From positions 14,759,807 to 14,823,806 of the forward strand of contig OU744453.1 of assembly GCA_916610825.1 (NCBI GenBank): 64,000 bases of DNA, read 5' to 3'. The notes below the pieces were generated by a model that saw nothing but the letters and a program-made list of their open reading frames with translations, was not told the origin of the DNA and did no database searches. This stretch comes from Haliclystus octoradiatus. Taxonomy: Eukaryota > Cnidaria > Staurozoa > Stauromedusae > Haliclystidae. A program made the position numbers and the translations under genes. Position 1 is the first letter of the stretch. Every line of letters begins with the position of its first letter. Shown one piece after another: positions 1 to 9,912 of this stretch.

Positions 1-437
1 TGCATTCAAATTTAGAAAAACACAAATATTCTCGTACAGTTGATAAGCAATTTGTAGTTCAACTTTTCTGCATAAAAATCGATTTACTGATAATTGACAG
101 CATTATAATCTTTCAAAAAGTGCTAAAGAGACAGTCAAGATGCGTACGTGTCCTTTGATGATTTACACTCTCTCCCCTATACACGCAGTTGTATGCTTTT
201 GGCATGACCACCTCCCCCCACAACTGAGTACATACTTCATGGATGGCCCCAAAGTAGAGTTCCTCTCACCATTTTTTATGTACCTTTCAAATTTAAAGTC
301 AAAACGTGAAAATGACTGCTTTAGGCAGGTGACCCTTATTTCAAGGGAAATATTTTGGATTGGAATACGCATCTATAATCCTTGCACTCTGACAATAAAT
401 GCACTAATACGGTAATGATCTAATTTCGTTCAATTTA
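1..437 (+). repeat. Left copy of PLE terminal direct repeat (pseudo-LTR)
   Basis: Positions 1-437 match 7526-7962 base for base as far as I compared. The right boundary is sharp: after CAATTTA, copy 1 runs into the CA-rich sequence leading to ORF1 and copy 2 runs into unrelated flank. The copy is cut by the window start, so the repeat is at least 437 bp. The 91-codon frame inside it (140-415) appears in both copies and resembles no protein I know. No hammerhead ribozyme core was found in it on either strand. Confidence 0.9.
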
Positions 438-521
438 CCTCTCTGTACCTCTGAAACAACATCAACCGCCATCACCTCAACCGCATCAACAACGACACCA
501 ACATCAACAACCCAATATATT

Positions 522-1736
522 ATGATTAACCCTTTAGCTGTTGAGATACCATCATCACAAAGGTATTTACCTCGCCTTACAACCATGGCCAAAGCAACAA
601 AACCAGACATACAACCACCACCACCACCAACCGCAACGATCACCACAAACATGCTACCAACGCCAACTGTCACCTCAACGGATATATCGGAACCTATGGA
701 AGTAGACACACCATGTCCACTACCGAACCAACCTCGAAAAGGACAACAGCTACTACCAGATGACTTCCTGATCAAAACATTAATCGACACAGGCAACCCG
801 ACACCAACCAACCAGACCGTTATTCAATTCTTCCTTACCATCTTGAACCTCTTATCTTTACCACAAGACGGTATTGACAGTTTTGAACCACCGAAAGATA
901 TCAACAACCATGTAAAATCAAACCAATTCCGGAACTTTGTTGATCATCTAGAAATGATCTTACTAGAAATTCTACAGTTAAACTTCCTAAAAGAGTGTCA
1001 AAGCAAAGACATTCTTCTTGGATATGAAGAAATACGTGTGGCAAAACCATCAAGCGCACTATCTGATAGAATAAAAACCGAATACCTAACAAAACGAAAA
1101 GACCTAACAATGTCTTACCTCAAAACAATAAACCAGTTGCAGATTGACTCTACAAAACAAAACCTACCATCGCTGGTAGACCATTTCTCAGTCAGTTATC
1201 TGCACCCGGAAAGACCGATCGGCGATAAAGTAGCACTAACAAAAATAATCAACAAAGCATGGTGCGTATTATTCCCATCCATAAAGAAAAACCTGAAATC
1301 CAAACATACCAAGCTAAATGTAATGATTAGGTTGGAGTCTCAAAAAGATTCTACTACCGGCCAACCAACATCATTACCACCACCTTTGATGGCACCAGAA
1401 AACCGCAAAAGAGCATCAACCTCAACAAAAAGACAGTCAAGGGACAGGAAACGCTATACCAGCCCTGACCCTGACAGACATCAATCATCAAACGAAGATT
1501 TGAGGCGCGGATCCCAAACCAGGAGCCCGTCTCGAGACTCAAGGCGTCGATCAACCTCACATGAGTCCGGACAGGATACTAGGAACCACACTAGAGACCT
1601 GTCCCATGACTCAAGACACCAAAGAAACTCTAGAAATCAAGCACCCACTAACCGTCAGAACAACAACAACAACCGAGACCAAAGTACACCTCCACGCAGA
1701 AGCCAGAATCAAAGTAACAACTACAACCGGAGATAG
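522..1736 (+). CDS. PLE ORF1: Gag-like protein with RS-rich tail
   Basis: 404 codons from the ATG at 522 to TAG at 1734-1736. Residues 30-75 are proline/threonine-rich with a run of five prolines. Residues about 90-270 look globular and helical, with no motif I recognise. From about residue 295 the protein is rich in R, S, D, Q and N with many SR/RS dipeptides, like a basic nucleic-acid-binding tail. There is no CCHC knuckle and no GIY-YIG motif. The frame is already open from 408, inside the repeat, but 522 is the first ATG. The frame continues after the TAG without shift into the RT ORF, so ORF1 may be the N-terminal part of an ORF1-RT readthrough product. A structural or RNA-binding role is inferred from composition and position only. 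Confidence 0.7.
   Translation: MINPLAVEIPSSQRYLPRLTTMAKATKPDIQPPPPPTATITTNMLPTPTVTSTDISEPMEVDTPCPLPNQPRKGQQLLPDDFLIKTLIDTGNPTPTNQTVIQFFLTILNLLSLPQDGIDSFEPPKDINNHVKSNQFRNFVDHLEMILLEILQLNFLKECQSKDILLGYEEIRVAKPSSALSDRIKTEYLTKRKDLTMSYLKTINQLQIDSTKQNLPSLVDHFSVSYLHPERPIGDKVALTKIINKAWCVLFPSIKKNLKSKHTKLNVMIRLESQKDSTTGQPTSLPPPLMAPENRKRASTSTKRQSRDRKRYTSPDPDRHQSSNEDLRRGSQTRSPSRDSRRRSTSHESGQDTRNHTRDLSHDSRHQRNSRNQAPTNRQNNNNNRDQSTPPRRSQNQSNNYNRR
1734..1736 (+). other. Single in-frame TAG between ORF1 and RT
   Basis: Codon-by-codon reading gives AAC CGG AGA TAG CAA CAA AAC. Both ORFs start at positions divisible by three (522 and 1737), so they share one frame, open from 408 to 3851 apart from this codon. 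The stop is followed by C, a base that favours leakiness. It may be a programmed readthrough site or a recent nonsense mutation in a fused ORF. Confidence 0.85.
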
Positions 1737-3851
1737 CAACAAAACGAATCTCAACCACCATCACAACCAATACTATTAACATCTGCCAATCAAGTAATAA
1801 CCCCACTCATCAAACCAATTAATGAACCAATTATCAAGAACAAAACCAATCTGAATACCAATAACCTTGAAGGAAAAACAACCTGTTCATTCAAGAACTT
1901 CTTACATTACTTGGAACAAACCTTTGAAAACTACCAACTTCAGCTCTCATCACCTACACACAAGGCACTGAAAGAAATCTACAAACTTCTCCAAGATACG
2001 GGTTTCATCCATCATGAGCAAGACCTCAATAAAACCAAAAGCCTATTGAATCAACTTGTCCCACCTCGAGTCGTAAACCTTAGCAGCATAAACTTGCCGA
2101 CACAAATAATGAATCTCCTCAACATGGGACCAAACTTCTGTCTTGAACCAACGGAGCTCTACCCGAATATGTACCTTCAAGAAGTTTTTGAAAAGATGGA
2201 CAACCAAATACGCACACATTATTTTAAAAACAGCTATAGTAATAGTAATGCAACACATGAACTCCAACACCTTATCCGAAAATTTCAACACCCGATTGCT
2301 AACGCCTGGGATGACCACATAACCAAACCAAGAGGAAGGAAATTACCAGCCAACGTAGAACGATTTCTCAAACAATTCAAGAAAGATTTGCTACTTACAA
2401 ACCATATTACTTCTACCGAACAAACCAATCACCACATAATAAGTCAACTAAAGAATCTACAACAGGAACATAACCTCATCATCAAACGAGCTGACAAAGG
2501 AGGCGCCCTCACAATTTTAACCTTATCACAATATACCGAACGTGTGATGACACATCTAGCAGACACAACCACCTACTACCATTTAAAAGAAAACCCTCGA
2601 CCACGGTTCAAAAAAGAATTACACACATTCTGCGAAAATCTACACAAGAACAACCTGATTGATGACAAAGCACTAGATCTACTTAAAATTGATCCTGGAA
2701 ATGGGAACCCTCAATTCTACATCCTTCCAAAGATTCACAAACAAAATGCTCCTGGAAGACCAATCATATCTGCATGTACTGCTCTGACAGACCCACTCTC
2801 AGCTTATGTTGATTACCACATCAACCCATTAAGGCAACTTATTCCATCTCACATTGAAAATACACCAGACTTATTGAGCAAACTGGAAACACTAACCTTA
2901 CCACCTAATTGTACACTGGTCACCTTAGATGTCTCAAGTCTGTACACTAACATCCCTCATAAAGAAGGACTAGCAGCCGTAGAAAGTTTCATCAATGAGA
3001 ACCTACATGCGTACAATGGACCACCACCACGAACCTTACTAGCAATGATTCAAAGAATACTTACCACAAACTATTTTCAATATAACGACAAGTTCTACCT
3101 ACAACTCAGAGGAACTGCAATGGGCACAAGAATGGCTCCTGCATATGCAGACATATTTATGCATGTTCTTGAAAAGAAAGCCCTAGACCAGCATCCACTA
3201 TCACCGCTAATTTATTTCAGATATTTGGATGATATCCTAATGATATGGCCACACAGCTCGGACGAACTGCACAACTTTGTGGAGACCCTTAACAACACCT
3301 GTAGTACCATAAATTTTACCATGGAATCTTCCACAAGCCAAATAGCATTTCTAGACCTTAAAATTTACATTGAGGATGACACCCTGTTAACAGATCTCCA
3401 CACAAAACCAACAGACACCAATAACCTTCTACCATACCAGTCATTTCACCCAGAACAGACTAAAATTGGGATTGTTAAATCACAAACAGCAAGGTATTAC
3501 CAAAACATTTCAAACCCTGCCATACTATACCTGCGATTATACCTCTTATACACAATTTTCATGGAGAGGGGCTACCCATCTACGATAACATTGAGAGCAA
3601 TAAAAACAACACTAGAAAACCAAAAATTTCCAAAGAAAAATTTGTTCACAGTAAAAAGAAGGCTACCTCTTGTCCTACCATACCATCCAATTTTTCAAAC
3701 AACTCAACTATTAATCAACGAAACCCTAAAGCCATTTCTAGAACAACAAGTCTGTTTACATCAATTACAACCACAAATTGTATACTTAAGACATGAAAAC
3801 TTACGTGATCTCATCATACGAACAAGAGACCCGATTCACACAAATCAATAA
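1737..3851 (+). CDS. PLE reverse transcriptase, no recognisable GIY-YIG domain
   Basis: Open for 704 codons after the in-frame TAG at 1734. There is no nearby ATG, and a separate translation would need a non-ATG start (for example TTG at 1911) or readthrough. Residues are counted from 1737. An N-terminal region precedes ADKGGA; then come LPKIHK/PGRPIIS and the first catalytic Asp in LDVSSLYTN (Asp codon 2928-2930, about residue 398). Next are GTAMGTRMAPAYADIF, the YLDD active site (about residue 496), a FLDL block and a KPTD block. The protein ends soon after the NLRDLIIR thumb/end motif usual in PLEs. Canonical PLEs continue into a CxxC plus GIY-YIG endonuclease; here the frame stops and no such motif follows. 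Endonuclease-deficient PLEs (Athena and Coprina groups) are known, so this may be one, or the element may be truncated or use a partner. It copies RNA to DNA for transposition. Confidence 0.88.
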   Translation, partial: QQNESQPPSQPILLTSANQVITPLIKPINEPIIKNKTNLNTNNLEGKTTCSFKNFLHYLEQTFENYQLQLSSPTHKALKEIYKLLQDTGFIHHEQDLNKTKSLLNQLVPPRVVNLSSINLPTQIMNLLNMGPNFCLEPTELYPNMYLQEVFEKMDNQIRTHYFKNSYSNSNATHELQHLIRKFQHPIANAWDDHITKPRGRKLPANVERFLKQFKKDLLLTNHITSTEQTNHHIISQLKNLQQEHNLIIKRADKGGALTILTLSQYTERVMTHLADTTTYYHLKENPRPRFKKELHTFCENLHKNNLIDDKALDLLKIDPGNGNPQFYILPKIHKQNAPGRPIISACTALTDPLSAYVDYHINPLRQLIPSHIENTPDLLSKLETLTLPPNCTLVTLDVSSLYTNIPHKEGLAAVESFINENLHAYNGPPPRTLLAMIQRILTTNYFQYNDKFYLQLRGTAMGTRMAPAYADIFMHVLEKKALDQHPLSPLIYFRYLDDILMIWPHSSDELHNFVETLNNTCSTINFTMESSTSQIAFLDLKIYIEDDTLLTDLHTKPTDTNNLLPYQSFHPEQTKIGIVKSQTARYYQNISNPAILYLRLYLLYTIFMERGYPSTITLRAIKTTLENQKFPKKNLFTVKRRLPLVLPYHPIFQTTQLLINETLKPFLEQQVCLHQLQPQIVYLRHENLRDLIIRTRDPIHTNQ

Positions 3852-5306
3852 TCAATCAACAATCACATACCTACATACCTACAGTAAAATACACCTACAT
3901 GGACTAATTATAAAGCAAATTAAAGATTTTTAAAAAAATTTAAAATAAAAAGTCCACTTACCAACAAACTAATGTCACAGGAAAGACTACCACCATCTTT
4001 ACGGAAACCAGCATATTATTACAAAACCAACTATCTCACTTTGATACCAATCACAGCTTGAAGCACCTCGTGTAAAATCTTGCAGCAACAGATCATCTGT
4101 CTCTTTTGCGGCGACAAATCAAAGAAGAAGGATCAAGCCAATTGTGTATTATTACCAATTACTTTTTACCAACTTTCACTACCAGTTACTACTAGTTACT
4201 GACTAAAGAAGAAAATAACCAGGTATGAAATCATTAACATTTGATTACAAGTAAAATCACTGACTTTTGGATATTGAACACCATTACTGGAACGGCCATC
4301 TTGGTCACCAGAACATACAAAGAAATCAACTGCCAACCTGTCAATGGTCAACAAAGAAAGAAAAGGGGCTACTAATTATTTTAAGAATAATCATTTAGAA
4401 ATAAGGAATTGTTATGAAAAATTATTATGTTTGCATTTTGATCTGATACCTGCAACGGAAACAACTCCCATTTGTCAACGAATTTATTCTTTGGCATTTC
4501 CCTTTGCGATTCGCTCCTCTGATGATCCAATCGTGGTGAAATATATAAGGGCAATGGCGTTTCGCTCCCCCTGGTCTGCCAACGCAGCGTATCAGATCTC
4601 TTTAATTATTATGATTATTAATATTGAAATCCAAAAATGACAATTTCATACCACACGGACAATGGCCTATACCAATGGATGTCGCTATACTATATACTAT
4701 ACTAAAATATAATGTAACAAAAACAAATATGATATAATATAATATAAATAATAGAATATGATTGAATTGAATACTATTATCAATACTATTAACTTGGCTA
4801 CTCTCAGTAAAAAATATCTTAGCTAAAATAATGATAACTATATCACCATCTTTCACTATAATATAAATTTAAATTATCAACACAATATATAAAAGATATG
4901 AAGGAAAAAAGAACATTCAACAAACATTGCCAGGAAGACAATATTGATAACTACATCAGTTTTAAGATGCCTAGATAATAATTTTAATATCAATTTGCAT
5001 GATTTCAATTTGTCATTAATGCTATACTAGACAACAACTAATATTGTGTCTTTGCTGATATTACTTCCTGAAACTATGAGTTATCCGTTATGAATTTACC
5101 ATGAGCAATAAAGGAACCTACTGCAACCCACTGCACTTGAACCTGCCATTAGAGAATACCCTATCACTCTCTAGTTTCATAACAATAAGCCCAATTTACA
5201 TCTAAAAAAGATCTTTGTTTTGAGAACCAATACAGCAGATCAGCAAAATATAGTTCGGAATGATTTGAAACTTAACAGCAGTACAAGCATGTGTGAATAT
5301 GTATTA

Positions 5307-5640
5307 CCTGAGCTGTGTGACCACCTGAAATGAACAACAGTAATTCCTGGGACCAAATGGTAACCATGACAACAATATTGATTATTGCTATAACCTATGC
5401 CTACATCTGAACAGGTAAGTTAAAGATTATCAGACTATCCATATATAACAATAGAATTAGTTACCTGAGCAGAGTGACCACTTCAAATTAATGTATGAGG
5501 AACTACTATACTGGGTCAATATGCTGTGCACACGTGCCGAATGACATCTCAAACAACTATAACATATCTAATCCTCATAAAGGAGGGCCAATCATACACT
5601 TCTGCCTGAATACCTGAGCTTAATGACCATCTGGGGTATA
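5307..5640 (+). repeat. Degenerate ~150-bp tandem repeat in PLE 3' region
   Basis: A motif resembling ACCTGAGCxGxGTGACCACxT recurs at about 5307, 5462 and 5611, so the period is near 150 bp. Sequence between the anchors is poorly conserved. It could be an old tandem array or structured 3'-UTR repeats. Confidence 0.45.
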
Positions 5641-6292
5641 TAATTGGAATATCCTTGCTCGAATAGTAAACATAGAAACCATTATGTGTAACAATTTTAA
5701 TTATATATATTTTTTTAATGTCCTATTCATTAGATTAAAATATAAAAACCTTTTGTGAATAGAATGACCCTGACTGTGGTGTGCTCTGGGCGGGGGGAGA
5801 GAGCTAAGCCTTGATTGAATACGAAGAATGAACCTGTGATCTAAAATGCTGCTTGTTCTGAAAATCAAACCATGCATGTTGGATGGTGTAGTCTGCTCCC
5901 GTTTGTTGTGGAAATAACATTAGTTTATAGGTAAAACTAATTCGGTGTATCATTACCGTTGTAATATTGTAGAGAAGAACAGTAAGGGCAATTCCTGCTC
6001 CCATGAAATCCATAAACAGCCAAATAATCAATGTTAAGCTGAAGGAAATCTCTTGCCATTTTTTAAAAAATAGTGGGAATTATGGAATGGTCTCTCTATT
6101 AATGGGGGATTTTTTGAAAATTTACGACAACCACCCCCCTCTGAAACGGCCCCTAAAAAAGTTTTTGGACATAAAACAACAACACAATAGAAAATTATGT
6201 CAATCTACTGGAAGAGCAACAAAGAACTGTAACTTTGAAAAATGTGACCACATACATTCATAACAACTGTACCAGAAAGGTACATGGATCTT

Positions 6293-6340
6293 CATTTCAA
6301 ATATTATATAATTATCATTTCAAATATTATATAATTATCA
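6293..6340 (+). repeat. Direct duplication of ~23 bp
   Basis: The segment ATTTCAAATATTATATAATT plus TATC occurs twice back to back in the PLE 3' region, which looks like slippage. Confidence 0.7.
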
Positions 6341-7273
6341 TTACAAATACAAGTAAATATGAACCAAATTAACATTAGTTGACTAATAGTTTATACCAAG
6401 TGATGTATTTGGAACAGGACACACTCCAATTAATGATGATCAAATAAAACCAATAAATATTATGAAATCAATAATCATAAAATCAATAGAGTAATCTATC
6501 ATAAACTAATTTAAAACAGACCCAAGTAATGACACACATAGCCACATTTATTTTAAATACACCATAGCGACATCTGGAGGCTACGCAGTTGACCTCTCCT
6601 GAAATTGAAAATTTACAACATTAATTGATACTAACCAAGAACAATTTACATCAAAAGAACCCCAAACTGTCCCAATAAGGATGTCGAGAGTGGATAAATA
6701 GAATAAGTAGAAACAAAACATAAGCTCGGCGTACAGGCCGGACGATATTCTAACATCCCCTACTAGGACCGACTATGTCCCCATTGCGATAGTGACAGTA
6801 TCGACGATGAGATACATCTACTCTTTAACTGTAATATAAATAGTAACTTAAGGGTAGCGATTTTTAATAAAATAGAAAAGTTGCATAACAACTTTTAGGT
6901 ATTCTCTGATACAGAGAAATTGGAACTGCTCTTTTCCTAAACAGAGTTACAAACAAAGAAACTGTTGGGAAGATTTCTTTACGAATCTTTGAAGAAACGC
7001 TACAATAATTTGCAAATAGTGAATAATAAAATGACACATGTTTCGATAATTTTATAACTATATAGTGAATAAATATTATCATAATATGTTGTTATTTAGA
7101 AGCGACGTGGATAAATAGACCTAGTGGATAAATAGGTTCTTATAACAACTCTGCTAAATAAAAATATATATATATATCTACAAATATCGAATAACAACAT
7201 AATAATATTAAATACTACTTACCACACACCTGTATCTATGTAAACTGGTATATTGGTATTAAATCAAAACAAA

Positions 7274-7303
7274 CATCATCATCATCATCATCATCATCAT
7301 CAC
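7274..7303 (+). repeat. CAT trinucleotide microsatellite
   Basis: About ten uninterrupted CAT units lie about 220 bp before the right terminal repeat. Similar ATC/CAT tracts mark the tail of the LINE fragment near 15538, but here the tract lies inside the PLE unit. Confidence 0.9.
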
Positions 7304-7525
7304 GCGCATTTTTATGAATGGTGTCTTTGTTGTAATTGTAATTGTAACATCACGGTACCCTTTTTTCCATACTATGGCAAGCACATAATCAACTGAGTGC
7401 AAGGCAAATTTACACTTTTATATGTCATTATCTGTTGTTATACATTGCAAAGTAGTTTAGTATTGGTAAAACCATGGTTATACTCAAAATCTACTACTAT
7501 CTTGTTGTTTCGGAAAGTATACAAG

Positions 7526-7962
7526 TGCATTCAAATTTAGAAAAACACAAATATTCTCGTACAGTTGATAAGCAATTTGTAGTTCAACTTTTCTGCATAA
7601 AAATCGATTTACTGATAATTGACAGCATTATAATCTTTCAAAAAGTGCTAAAGAGACAGTCAAGATGCGTACGTGTCCTTTGATGATTTACACTCTCTCC
7701 CCTATACACGCAGTTGTATGCTTTTGGCATGACCACCTCCCCCCACAACTGAGTACATACTTCATGGATGGCCCCAAAGTAGAGTTCCTCTCACCATTTT
7801 TTATGTACCTTTCAAATTTAAAGTCAAAACGTGAAAATGACTGCTTTAGGCAGGTGACCCTTATTTCAAGGGAAATATTTTGGATTGGAATACGCATCTA
7901 TAATCCTTGCACTCTGACAATAAATGCACTAATACGGTAATGATCTAATTTCGTTCAATTTA
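7526..7962 (+). repeat. Right copy of PLE terminal direct repeat
   Basis: Second copy of the sequence at 1-437, offset by 7525 bp. It ends at CAATTTA (7962), after which the sequence no longer resembles the element, so 7962 is the best right-hand boundary. The repeat probably extends left of 7526 for an unknown distance, because copy 1 is cut by the window edge. Confidence 0.9.
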
Positions 7963-9705
7963 ATGCCAGGTTGATTTGTTTTTATTTGGCGTTTAGGTGG
8001 ATGGCAACATTTGGTCGATGCGGTAAGATTATTATGATTTAATTTATTATTCTCATTGCGGGATTTCATTGGATCACCTCTGTAGAAAATATTTTGGGCA
8101 CCTGTTTATTGTTGCGACAATATTGCGACATTTGACGGACGTTTTTTGAACTTCTAAACCGGGTATGAACCGTAACCGGATGAAGCGGAGTGAGTACATT
8201 GTGGACAATAGATCTACATTATGTGATAGCATAAGGCAGCGACGCCCAATGCCTATATATGTTAGACATGCATACTTTACGATGTATAAAGCGGAGTAAA
8301 TACATTGTGGATAATGTACATTGTTTGAACCCAGCTGGATAAAGCTGAGTAATAACTTGATCGAAGATGTTCTTATATGATAGCACAATGGCCCGTAAGG
8401 CTATTATTCTTCAGGTTGAAGTTATCAAACTTGAATCAAAGTTTATAGAACAGAAAGATATCTAAGTTAATCACGAAAGAATTGTTTGTTTTGGGCGTTG
8501 TCCGTTTTGTGGAAAGCAGCCGAATGAGAGAGGAGTGGAAACGAAACAGTAACATCTCGAATACTTTAAGGACCGGTTTCAACTTTATTCTGGAATCGAG
8601 AGGCACCGACAACAGTATGCTATAGTACTGTGTGAGTGTGTCACCTTCTGTCCATGCATAAAAAATCTTAGGCGTTTGACCACCTACTACATTATGTTTC
8701 TGATGTTTCTCCATCTTTTATAACGAGACGACATCGAAACCAGCCGGGAATTACTTTTCCATGTCCCCAAATACGGATACCGAAATTTTAAAACTTCGCA
8801 AATCAAGACAAGGACTTTGAAGATTTTTATTTCTCACGAATTAATTATAAAAAATTAGCTGAACAATAAAGTTGATGCAGAATATCTGAAAACAATAGAG
8901 GTGGAACATAAATAAGATAGCGAGGATTGAAAACATCCATGTAATGTGGGTGTGTGTTACTGAAATCACACCCTTCAATAAAAACAAAGTTTTGTTCAAA
9001 ATTTTTGTTCATTGAATTACAGTATTTTAATTTCGACGTATTCACAGCTAGCGTATAAAAGCGTACCATACAATTTCTTTCTATCTGTATTACAATTCTT
9101 TACCACCCATCATTGTTTTTAGTGTTTTTGTAACAATTTCAATAGGGTTTAATCGTGCGAAATAGAAGTCACGATTTTGTCCTGTCATTTTGACCAAGAT
9201 TACGTTACTATTTTCAGCAAAGTTTTGGGTGTCAAATATGTTGCCAATTTTCCTTGAACGCGACGAATCTTTTCATGTATTCTCACTTTCGCATATCTAT
9301 TTTGTAATACATGTGGGTAAATGTAGAATTGTGTGTTAAACAACGCCTGGTTAAAGTTTAAATATTGCATGTAGCTTGTCTTAAACCATCGCGTGCAGCT
9401 ATCTCCTTGTCGAAACAATGACATTGCAACAATTATTATTAATGAAATGCATGGTTTGGCGTTCCTTCTCTGGCGCCTTTATCAGTCACGAACCTTAAAA
9501 AACATTCGAATTATTGATTTTTCTCGATGTTTGAATAATTTTTTAAAGGTCATCCAAAACTGAACTTTGGGGGGAGAGAACACGTACGTTATTATGTTTC
9601 TTACATGAAATTGTTGCTATTCATGATAGCGTGACAAAAATGCTTTGTTGGGATCGTTTCTATTGTTCGTTGTAGCCAAAGTGTTCATTGGTTATTTTGT
9701 TTTGG
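7963..9705. other. Intergenic stretch with small degenerate repeats
   Basis: No supported gene. A motif like GCGGAGTxAxTACATTGTGGA occurs near 8183 and 8291, with a weaker relative near 8342, suggesting an eroded ~108-bp tandem repeat. Segments at about 8965-9020 and 9145-9180 resemble the two ends of the repeat block at 14097-15540. The short ORFs in this stretch have no recognisable features. Confidence 0.5.
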
Positions 9706-9912
9706 TTAAAGGGGCAAAATTGACCGGCGACCGCTGCGAGATCAATTTGAATTTATGCTTAGCGTAATTCAACCGTCTCGCTTTGAAACTATTGTTATAC
9801 GCAAGCCTAATTTGTAATAAGTTCATGTCAACAATGAACATTGTGTTATAAACAATAAACATGCACGTGATCCTAAGTGCGTAGCGCCTGCCGGTCATTT
9901 TTGCTCCTTTAA
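9706..9912. mobile_element. ~207-bp MITE-like inverted-repeat element
   Basis: The left end TTAAAGGGGCAAAATTGACC and the reverse complement of the right end, TTAAAGGAGCAAAAATGACC, match at 18 of 20 positions, and similarity continues through CGGC to about 30 bp. The interior is non-coding. This is the form of a non-autonomous DNA transposon; the superfamily and target-site duplication were not resolved. Confidence 0.65.

Larger units (their letters stand above)
3852..7525 (+). other. Long non-coding 3' region of the PLE
   Basis: AT-rich sequence without a convincing gene. Short ORFs (for example 4344-4640 and 6003-6263) show no recognisable motif. It holds a degenerate tandem repeat near 5307-5640, a short duplicated segment at 6293-6340 and a CAT microsatellite at 7274-7303, then leads into the right terminal repeat. 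At 3.7 kb it is unusually long for a PLE 3' UTR and may include nested insertions with unrecognised boundaries. Confidence 0.5.
1..7962 (+). mobile_element. Penelope-like retroelement (PLE) with flanking direct repeats
   Basis: The unit has a direct repeat at its left edge (1-437), two same-frame ORFs (522-1736 and 1737-3851), about 3.7 kb of non-coding DNA, and a second copy of the repeat at 7526-7962. The RT carries PLE signatures: ADKGGA, LPKIHK with PGRPIIS, TLDVSSLYTNIPH, GTAMGTRMAPAYADIF, RYLDDILMIW and a late KPTD block. Known PLEs often carry terminal direct repeats (pseudo-LTRs) produced by tandem insertion, and that explains the repeats better than true LTRs, because they do not show TG...CA ends. 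The left repeat begins exactly at the window edge, so the true outer boundary lies outside. The copies read as identical, which suggests recent insertion, gene conversion or an assembly duplicate. Insertion of other elements into the long 3' part cannot be excluded. Confidence 0.85.

Noticed and set aside
140..415. 91-codon ORF in both terminal repeats
   Set aside because: No recognisable motif, and it is overlapped by a similar frame on the other strand. Identity between copies simply reflects the repeat.
1..437. Direct repeats as retroviral-type LTRs
   Set aside because: No TG...CA ends, and the adjacent RT is PLE-type, for which pseudo-LTRs are usual.
4517..4560. CTGATGA...GAAA resembling a hammerhead ribozyme core, expected in some PLEs
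   Set aside because: CTGATGA, a short CCA/TGG stem and GAAA are present, but the flanks do not form stem I, and no UH cleavage site with pairing was found.
4344..4640. 98-codon ORF in the PLE 3' region
   Set aside because: No known domain and it ends in low-complexity I/N codons. It is not a GIY-YIG domain.
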